Shown: positions 58,613 to 64,000 of the stretch, one piece after another | Layout: each line of letters begins with the position of its first letter | Numbering within the stretch: position 1 is the stretch's first letter | The notes under the pieces: generated by a model | Told to the model about the DNA's origin: nothing | The model's database searches: none | The model's input: the letters and a program-made list of their open reading frames with translations, nothing else | Position numbers and translations under genes: made by a program | Assembly: GCF_016862195.1 (NCBI RefSeq) | Contig: NZ_BOMM01000056.1 | Coordinates: 62,001 to 126,000, forward strand | Length of the DNA: 64,000 nucleotides | Reading direction: 5' to 3' | DNA from: Paractinoplanes ferrugineus | GTDB lineage: Bacteria; Actinomycetota; Actinomycetes; Mycobacteriales; Micromonosporaceae

Positions 58613-59725
58613 ATGCGAATCGCGATTGCCGGCGGCGGCCTCGGCGGCCTCACCCTGGCCCGGATCCTGCACCGGCACGGCATCGGCGCGGTGGTCTACG
58701 AACGCGAGGCCGGCCGGTCGGCCCGCTCCCAGGGCGGCATGCTCGACCTGCACCCGGAGTCCGGCCAGCACGCCCTGGACCGGGCCGGACTCATCGGCCG
58801 GTTCGAGTCCGAGGCGCGGCCGGAGGGCGAGGAACACCGCATCCTCGACCCGGCCGGCCGCACCCTCGTGCACCACCTGCCCCGGCCCGGCTCGTTCGCC
58901 GGTCGTCCCGAGATCGATCGCACCGTCCTGCGCGACCTGCTGCTCGACTCCCTGCCCGACGGCACGGTGGCCTGGCAGCGCCGGCTCGTCGCGGCGGCGC
59001 CCCGGCCCGGCGGCGGCTTCGAGCTGGAGTTCGACGGCGGTCACCGGGCCGGCTGCGACCTGCTGGTGGGCGCCGACGGGGCGCGCTCGGCGGTCCGGCC
59101 GCTGCTCACCGACGTACGCCCGGCACCCGTGTCCATCGTGGTCGAGCTGACCGTCAGTGACGTCGCCCGGCGCCACCCGGAGCTCGCCGACCTGGTCGGG
59201 CCGGGCAACCTGTGGGCCATGGGGGTGCGCCAGGTCCTGTCGGCGCAACGGCTCGGCGACGGCGACCTGCGGGTCGGGGTCTCGCTGCCCGCGGACCGCG
59301 ACCTGGACGCCTGCCGCAGCAAGCGTGGCCTGCTGGAGATGTTCGCCGGCTGGGACCCCGGCCTCACCGCGCTCATCGAGGCCGCCGACGGCCCGCCGGC
59401 CCCGCACCGGATCGAGGCGATGCCCACCGGCACCGGCTGGGCGCACCGGCCGGGCGTCACCCTCGTCGGCGACGCCGCGCACCTCATGCCGCCCGTCGGC
59501 GAGGGCGCCAACCAGGCCATGCTCGACGCCGCGGAACTGGCCGGCGAGCTCGCCGCCGAGCCGTCCGATCCCGGCGCGGCGATCCGGGCGTACGAGAAGG
59601 CGATGTTTGCTCGAATCCACCCGATCGCGGCGAGGTCCGCGCGGGTGCACGCGATGATGTTGTCCCCCACCGCCGCCGAGGACATCGTGCGGTTCTTCAC
59701 CCCGAAGCACGCCGGAGTGGATTAA
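58613..59725 (+). CDS. FAD-dependent monooxygenase, Tet(X)-like
   Basis: A 370-residue class A flavoprotein monooxygenase. The dinucleotide fold is RIAIAGGGLGGLTLARIL, the FAD/NADPH motif is CDLLVGADGARSAVRP and the second FAD motif is GVTLVGDAAHLMPPVGEGAN. There is no C-terminal membrane helix. Its pattern is closest to Tet(X), which hydroxylates tetracyclines, and to related aromatic hydroxylases of antibiotic pathways. Divergence from a TetR_C-type repressor adds to the resemblance to a drug-inducible cassette, but resistance is not shown. Confidence 0.9.
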   Translation: MRIAIAGGGLGGLTLARILHRHGIGAVVYEREAGRSARSQGGMLDLHPESGQHALDRAGLIGRFESEARPEGEEHRILDPAGRTLVHHLPRPGSFAGRPEIDRTVLRDLLLDSLPDGTVAWQRRLVAAAPRPGGGFELEFDGGHRAGCDLLVGADGARSAVRPLLTDVRPAPVSIVVELTVSDVARRHPELADLVGPGNLWAMGVRQVLSAQRLGDGDLRVGVSLPADRDLDACRSKRGLLEMFAGWDPGLTALIEAADGPPAPHRIEAMPTGTGWAHRPGVTLVGDAAHLMPPVGEGANQAMLDAAELAGELAAEPSDPGAAIRAYEKAMFARIHPIAARSARVHAMMLSPTAAEDIVRFFTPKHAGVD

Positions 59726-59777
59726 CCGCCGCCGCCCGGGGGACTCTGGGGGTCGATCGAGGCATGAGGAGCAGCAA

Positions 59778-60797
59778 ATGGAGTACCGCACCCTGGGTGG
59801 CACCGGCACGATCGTGTCGTCGCTCTGTCTGGGCACGATGACGTTCGGCAACGAGAGCAGCGAGGAGGTCTCGCACGCCCAGCTCGACCGCTTCGTCGAG
59901 GTCGGCGGCAACTTCGTCGACACCGCGAACGTCTATTCCCGCGGCACCTCCGAGGAGGTGATCGGGCGATGGCTCAAGGCCCATCCAGGGGTACGGGACC
60001 AGCTCGTCATCGCCACCAAGGGCCGTTTCCCGATGGGCGAGGACCCCAACAGCGCCGGGCTGACCCGGGTGAACCTGTCGCGGGCGCTCGACGCGAGCCT
60101 GCGCCGCCTCGGTGTCGAGACGATCGACCTCTACCAGGCCCACGCCTGGGACCCGCTCACCCCGATCGAGGAGACGCTGGCGTTCTTCGACGACGCCGTC
60201 CGGGCCGGCAAGATCCGCTATGCCGGCGTCAGCAACTTCCTCGGCTGGCAGCTGCAGAAGGCGGCGCTACTCAGCCAGGTCCGCGGGCTCGCCCCGATCG
60301 TCACCCTCCAGCCGCAGTACAACCTGCTGGTCCGCGAGATCGAGTTCGAGCTCGTGGACGTGTGCCGCAACGAGAACATCGGCATCCTGCCCTGGTCGCC
60401 GCTCGGCGGCGGCTGGCTCACCGGCAAGTACCGGCGCGACGCCACCCCCACCGGCGCCACCCGCCTCGGTGAGGACCCGGGTCGCGGCATGGAGGCGTAC
60501 GGTCCGCGCAACTCCGACACCCGCACCTGGCGCATCCTCGAAGCGGTCGGCCAGGTCGCCGAGGAACGCGGCGTGTCGATGTCGCAGGTGTCGCTGGCCT
60601 GGCTGGCCGACCGGCCCGCGGTCACCTCGGTGATCCTCGGTGCCCGCACGCTGGACCAGCTCGAGGACAACCTGGGCGCGGCCGGCCTGCACCTGTCGGA
60701 GAAGGAGACGGAACTGCTCACCGAGGCCAGCACCCCGGTGATCGGCGAATACCCGTACGGTCCGCAGGGGATCGCGCAGCGCGCCCGGAAGATCTGA
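59778..60797 (+). CDS. Aldo/keto reductase
   Basis: A 339-residue NADPH-dependent (beta/alpha)8 reductase. GAGGAG sits about 8 bases before the ATG. The active-site Asp and Tyr are in NFVDTANVYSRGTSEE, the Lys is in LVIATKGRFPMG and the His region is DLYQAHAWDP. The cofactor region is GILPWSPLGGGWLTGKY. It belongs to the AKR branch of general stress/sugar reductases. Transcribed in the same direction as the monooxygenase, 52 bases away, with its own ribosome site; it may be co-regulated. Confidence 0.94.
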   Translation: MEYRTLGGTGTIVSSLCLGTMTFGNESSEEVSHAQLDRFVEVGGNFVDTANVYSRGTSEEVIGRWLKAHPGVRDQLVIATKGRFPMGEDPNSAGLTRVNLSRALDASLRRLGVETIDLYQAHAWDPLTPIEETLAFFDDAVRAGKIRYAGVSNFLGWQLQKAALLSQVRGLAPIVTLQPQYNLLVREIEFELVDVCRNENIGILPWSPLGGGWLTGKYRRDATPTGATRLGEDPGRGMEAYGPRNSDTRTWRILEAVGQVAEERGVSMSQVSLAWLADRPAVTSVILGARTLDQLEDNLGAAGLHLSEKETELLTEASTPVIGEYPYGPQGIAQRARKI

Positions 60798-60801
60798 GGC
60801 C

Positions 60802-61662
60802 TCAGCGCGGCATCCGGGAGATCACGTCGTCCCAGATCCCCTCGGGCCAGTCGTGGCCGACGCCGGGGTATTCGACCAGTCGCGCGCCGGGGATCTGGGC
60901 CGCCAGATCACGGCCCGCGCTGGGCTTGAGCATCGGATCCTCGGCGCCCGCGACGACCAGGGTGGGCACGGTGAGGCCGGACAGCGGCGGCAGCTTGGTG
61001 GCCCGGCCCGCGGCGAGGTGGCGCTGGGTCGTGCCGGGGTTGTTCGGCGCCCGGTGGTGGCTGAGCGTCGCGACCTGGCGTACCCACTCCGCGGGGAAGG
61101 GGTAGCCGGGTGAGGCCTGGGCCCGGTAGAGCCGCACCATGTTGTCGATCTCCTGCTCCGGCGTGGTGGCCTTGGGCAGCTTGCGGAACTCGCGGAAGAT
61201 GCCGAACTTGAGATAGCGCAGGGTGCGCAGGATGCCGGCGGTGGCCGGGCTGCTCATGCACAGGGTGAGGCCGCGGACCCGCGCCGGGTGCAGCAGCGCC
61301 ATGCCCTGGGCGATCGCCGACGCGCCGCCGATGACGTGGGCGGCGGTCCAGCCGAGCGCGTCCATCACGGCCAGCCCGTCGTCGACCATGTCGGCCATCG
61401 TGTAGACGGGTTTGGTGCCGCCGAGCAGCGCCCGCCACGGGCTGCCGCCGGCCGGCTGCGGGAAGTGCGTGGACAGGCCGGTGTCGCGGTTGTCGTAACG
61501 GGCGACGTGAAAGCCCGCGTCGACCAGGCGCTCGCAGAACGCGTCGTCCCACCACACCATCTGATAGTCGAGCCCCAGCACGAGCAGCAGCGGTTCGCCG
61601 CCCGTCCCGAAGGTCTCGTACGCGATCTTGGCGGGGCCGTTCACGGCGTACTCGACAGGCAT
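60802..61662 (-). CDS. Alpha/beta hydrolase
   Basis: A 286-residue hydrolase. Start ATG 61662 is supported by GGGGAAGGA about 7 bases upstream. The oxyanion region is LLLVLGLDYQMVWWDD, the nucleophile Ser is in VIGGASAIAQG (a relaxed elbow), the acid is in VVAGAEDPMLKP and the catalytic His is in YPGVGHDWPEG. This is the esterase/haloperoxidase-like group. It is divergent from a TetR gene 91 bases away, the usual layout of a regulated detoxifying hydrolase. Its stop lies 4 bases past the convergent aldo/keto reductase stop. Confidence 0.92.
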   Translation of the reverse strand: MPVEYAVNGPAKIAYETFGTGGEPLLLVLGLDYQMVWWDDAFCERLVDAGFHVARYDNRDTGLSTHFPQPAGGSPWRALLGGTKPVYTMADMVDDGLAVMDALGWTAAHVIGGASAIAQGMALLHPARVRGLTLCMSSPATAGILRTLRYLKFGIFREFRKLPKATTPEQEIDNMVRLYRAQASPGYPFPAEWVRQVATLSHHRAPNNPGTTQRHLAAGRATKLPPLSGLTVPTLVVAGAEDPMLKPSAGRDLAAQIPGARLVEYPGVGHDWPEGIWDDVISRMPR

Positions 61663-61719
61663 TGTTCGTCCTTCCCCGTTTTTATAATGCACTCGCATGG
61701 TAACGATGTACGGCGTCGG

Positions 61720-61747
61720 TTGGCAATGCGACCGCATGGGATAGATT
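61720..61747 (+). promoter_or_regulatory. Promoter of the TetR gene
   Basis: TTGGCA (61720-61725), a 16-base spacer and TAGATT (61742-61747). The GTG start at 61754 is 6 bases after the -10 box, so the transcript is probably leaderless. CGCAT (61694-61698) and ATGCG (61726-61730) flank a possible operator shared with the divergent hydrolase. Confidence 0.5.
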
Positions 61748-61753
61748 CGGGGC

Positions 61754-62347
61754 GTGCCCAAGCAGGTCGATCACGAGCAGCGCCGCCGCCAGCTGGCCGA
61801 GGCGGTCTTCGCCGTCATCGGCACCCGCGGTTTCGAGGCGGTCAGCCTGCGCGACGTCGCCGAGCAGGCAGGCGTGTCGATGGGCACCGTGCAGCACTAC
61901 TTCCCGGCCAAACAGCAGATGCTGCTGTTCGCGCTGGCGCACATGCGGGAACGGGTGACGGGCCGTCTGCAGGCCGCCGTCGCCGCGCTGCGTGCGCCGG
62001 CCCGCCGCGACCTGATCCGGGCGGCGACCGCGGTGATGCTGCCGGTCGACCCGGCCGGCCGGGAGGAGGCATGCGTCAACATCGCGTTCTTCTCGGCCGC
62101 GACCGTCACGCCGGCGTTCGCCGACCAGCTCCGCGACGGCTACGGCCGCATCCTGACGGTGTCGGTCGCCAACTTCCGCCAAGCGTCCGAGCTGGGCGAA
62201 CTGCGCGACGGCAGCGATCCCGACGTCGAGGCGCCGGCGCTCTACTTCCTCACCCAGGGCCTGATCGGGCCGATTCTCGTCGGCCTCTACACCGCCGAGG
62301 AGGCGCTGGCCCTCGTCGACGCGCAACTCGATCGGGTGTTCCGCTGA
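61754..62347 (+). CDS. TetR/AcrR family regulator
   Basis: A 197-residue regulator. The helix-turn-helix domain is at about 10-55 (AVFAVIGTRGFEAVSLRDVA, then GVSMGTVQHYFPAKQQMLL). The C-terminal helices are of the BetI-like TetR_C type (ACVNIAFFSAATVTPAFADQL; AEEALALVDAQLDRVF). It very likely represses the divergent alpha/beta hydrolase. The start is GTG 61754, with promoter spacing suggesting a leaderless mRNA. Confidence 0.92.
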   Translation: MPKQVDHEQRRRQLAEAVFAVIGTRGFEAVSLRDVAEQAGVSMGTVQHYFPAKQQMLLFALAHMRERVTGRLQAAVAALRAPARRDLIRAATAVMLPVDPAGREEACVNIAFFSAATVTPAFADQLRDGYGRILTVSVANFRQASELGELRDGSDPDVEAPALYFLTQGLIGPILVGLYTAEEALALVDAQLDRVFR

Positions 62348-62455
62348 GACGCTCGATCGTCCTCGGTGGAGGCATGCAGACCCCACGGGGTATCGGCCGG
62401 CGACGGCTTTCCCGCACCCGGCCGTAGTGGCTCACCGACGCGCGGCCCGTACGAT

Positions 62456-62851
62456 CATCTCCGCGGGCGCAACCCGGGCCGCGCCTTCATCGACAGCCTC
62501 GGGGACGGCGGTTTCGCCACCGCCCCCGACCTGGTCCGTTTCGCCCGCGCCCGGCGCGACGGCACGCTCCTGGACCGGCCCTGGGCGGACGTGCTGCTCG
62601 GTCCCAAGGTTCCGCTCGGCCCGGCGGCCTTCGGCACCTACGGCCCGCCGGCCGAGATCGTCGGCGACCAGTGGGCGCTCCAGCGCGCCGGCGGAAACCC
62701 TGGCGTCGGCACCAACCGGAGCATCTACCCCGACACCGACTGGGTCGGCGTGATCCTCACCAACCGCGACGACGTGCCACTGCCGGAAATGATCGGCCGC
62801 GAGATGCCGGCGGTCACCGGAGTCGAGCCGGGCGACGGAGGCGACGGCTGA
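62456..62851 (+). pseudogene. C-terminal fragment of a beta-lactamase/esterase-type protein
   Basis: The frame reads DGGFATAPDLVRFARARRDG and ends with GGNPGVGTNRSIYPDTDWVG, then VILTNRDDVPLPEM. These match the last ~120 residues of class C beta-lactamase-like serine hydrolases (penicillin-binding-protein family). The N-terminal two thirds, including the SxxK and YxN motifs, are missing, and the sequence just upstream belongs to no recognisable start. It is therefore a truncated remnant. Its stop abuts the stop of the convergent gene at a TGATCA palindrome. Confidence 0.7.
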
Positions 62852-63529
62852 TCAGAACGGCAACGACACCTCGTTCGACACCGGCTTGCCGGGCGCATCC
62901 TTGAAGAAGTCGTCCACGCGTGTCGTGGTCTGCCGCTGGACCAGGACCTCGGCCTGCGCGTTCAACGTGCTGTCGAGGCCGTAGACCCGGCCACGCCGCA
63001 CATATTTGGGGTCTGCCTCGGCCGGTATCCCCACCTGGAAGGGCGACGGACAGGCGGTGATCGTCTGGCGCGGGTAGAACTCGGAGTTGCCGTTGCCGTA
63101 ATCCACTTCGAGCACGAACCAATAGGTGAGCCCCGGTTCGGGCCGCCCGGAAGCCTTCGCCGTGACCTTTACCGACCGCGCACCGTCGCGCGTCGCGACG
63201 AGCTCATAGCGCAGGTCACCCGCCGTCGGGCACGACGCCGGATCCGACGTGACCGGCCCGGCGGTCGGCGCGGCCGGCGTACCGGATCCCGATCCGCCCG
63301 ACCCCGATCCGCCCGACCCCGATCCGCCGGATCCGGACCCGCCCGACCCCGGCGGCGACGCGGCCAGGACGACCTGGGCGACCGTGGCGAAGCCGAACAG
63401 GAGAGCGGCCACGAATGACATGATCGTCCACTTCTCCTGGTGCTTACGCACGTAGAGGAGGACGAAGACCAGGATGACGGTGATGATTCCGCTGAACATC
63501 GCGGTGAGATAGATCGCCTTGCTGCTCAC
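62852..63529 (-). CDS. Membrane protein with Gly/Ser-repeat linker
   Basis: A 225-residue protein from GTG 63529. Two membrane helices (about 5-28 and 36-58) are followed by a repeated SGSGG linker (about 60-82), a short Ala/Pro/Thr stretch and a C-terminal extracytoplasmic beta-like domain of about 125 residues with two cysteines (DPASCPTAGD; TITACPSPF). The linker DNA is a 15-bp repeat of GGATC/GGGTC-type units (about 63285-63345). No family recognised. The topology suggests a small membrane anchor presenting a soluble domain outside. Confidence 0.7.
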   Translation of the reverse strand: MSSKAIYLTAMFSGIITVILVFVLLYVRKHQEKWTIMSFVAALLFGFATVAQVVLAASPPGSGGSGSGGSGSGGSGSGGSGSGTPAAPTAGPVTSDPASCPTAGDLRYELVATRDGARSVKVTAKASGRPEPGLTYWFVLEVDYGNGNSEFYPRQTITACPSPFQVGIPAEADPKYVRRGRVYGLDSTLNAQAEVLVQRQTTTRVDDFFKDAPGKPVSNEVSLPF

Positions 63530-64000
63530 GCGACGAGTGTGCGGTGTGGACCCGGGCCCCGTTCACCGGCCGAGCGTCCGGGAGATCCACGTCAACGGCA
63601 AGCGCAACGCGACAGCCGGCCCTCGGAAACCATCCATGCGCCTCTTGCGCCGTCCCGCCCCATCGCCGAGATCGGTCGACGGACTCGGGGGCGGGGTGAC
63701 ACCGCGCGATCCATTTTGCGTGGGCCCAGCGTCTCGTGATGCTCGGCGGGATCGGCGGCGGCGATCAGGCACACCAGGTGCTCGAAGACGAAGGGTACGT
63801 GGGCGACCTCAGCTGACGCTCGGCCAAGATGTCGGGCCCCAATGCCGCCCAAGCACGACGGGCGCGCGTCGGCACCAGCCCGACAATCAATTTGGTTTCC
63901 CTGCCGCCGAACATCGATAGAGCCCCGGGCCGCTGAATACACGCCGACGCGGCTGACGGGCCGGCGGATTTCAGCCCGGCAAGCAGCGTCGACAGCCAGA
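63530..64000. other. No supported gene; possible minus-strand remnant
   Basis: On the minus strand, about 63715-63830 reads AEVAHVPFVFEHLVCLIAAA with high third-position GC, which looks coding. The frame upstream is AT-richer with stop codons in neighbouring frames, and downstream it turns into Arg-rich sequence. No start with a ribosome site was found. It may be a fragment of a decayed gene or the edge of one that is broken here. Nothing else is seen to the end of the window. Confidence 0.3.

Noticed and set aside
62348..62455. N-terminal part of the beta-lactamase-type frame as an intact gene
   Set aside because: Codons before about 62456 show no similarity to the family, and the catalytic motifs are absent, so a full-length enzyme is excluded.

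Overview
The window is very GC-rich DNA with densely packed genes, many GTG and TTG starts, and ATGA/GTGA start-stop overlaps. Its gene families (an FxsA/FxsB peptide system, an Scr1-type XRE/DUF5753 regulator, a RamB-type regulator beside the glyoxylate genes, a PPOX/F420-type flavoprotein, an FBP-domain protein, a secreted LPMO) point to a filamentous actinomycete. The mix of a chemosensory operon with these families fits Micromonosporaceae, perhaps Actinoplanes. That placement is inference from gene content; no rRNA or other marker gene is present.

Layout. 1-7.8 kb: an EamA exporter cut by the window edge, an acyltransferase-3 membrane protein with a repetitive tail, a secreted CAP protein, an L,D-transpeptidase and a MacAB-like efflux operon. 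7.8-16.7 kb: one seven-gene chemosensory operon (CheW, CheR-TPR, CheW, MCP, CheA-REC, CheB, triple-receiver histidine kinase). Its composition resembles the Wsp system of proteobacteria, with a kinase in place of the diguanylate cyclase output. 16.7-23.7 kb: an AT-richer leader, a family 2 glycosyltransferase, then an overlapping set of a VYG-repeat protein, a polytopic membrane protein, a small membrane protein and a secreted clan-A-like glycosidase. I infer a surface-glycan function. 23.7-29.8 kb: a frameshifted secreted-protein remnant, an FtsX-type ABC exporter and a divergent two-component system. 29.8-43.2 kb: mixed metabolism and surface genes (GNAT, DUF305-like lipoprotein, AA10 LPMO, FBP protein, PI-PLC-like enzyme, GGDEF protein, two PAP2 phosphatases, mannitol dehydrogenase family, HxlR with a reductase), ending in a gene-poor stretch at about 41.1-42.3 kb. 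43.2-47.9 kb: malate synthase and isocitrate lyase with a divergent RamB-like regulator. 48.0-53.5 kb: the FxsT/FxsA/FxsB/HExxH peptide-modification locus. 53.5-64 kb: small oxidoreductases, two TetR circuits, a pyridoxal kinase, a degraded beta-lactamase-type fragment and hypothetical proteins.

The most interesting system is the ribosomal peptide locus at 48.0-53.5 kb. It has a precursor ending in Phe-Gly-Ser-Ala-Phe-Pro-Glu-Asp, a radical SAM/SPASM FxsB-type enzyme, a HExxH-type putative peptide hydroxylase and a large NB-ARC/TPR protein. The FxSxx motif, normally at the very C-terminus, is followed here by three extra residues, giving a second aromatic tripeptide (Phe-Pro-Glu). Second is the Wsp-like chemosensory operon with an unusual output kinase. 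Several genes show a TANNNT -10 box 6-8 bases before the start codon, which suggests leaderless transcripts. No tRNA, rRNA, CRISPR array, insertion sequence or replication origin was recognised.
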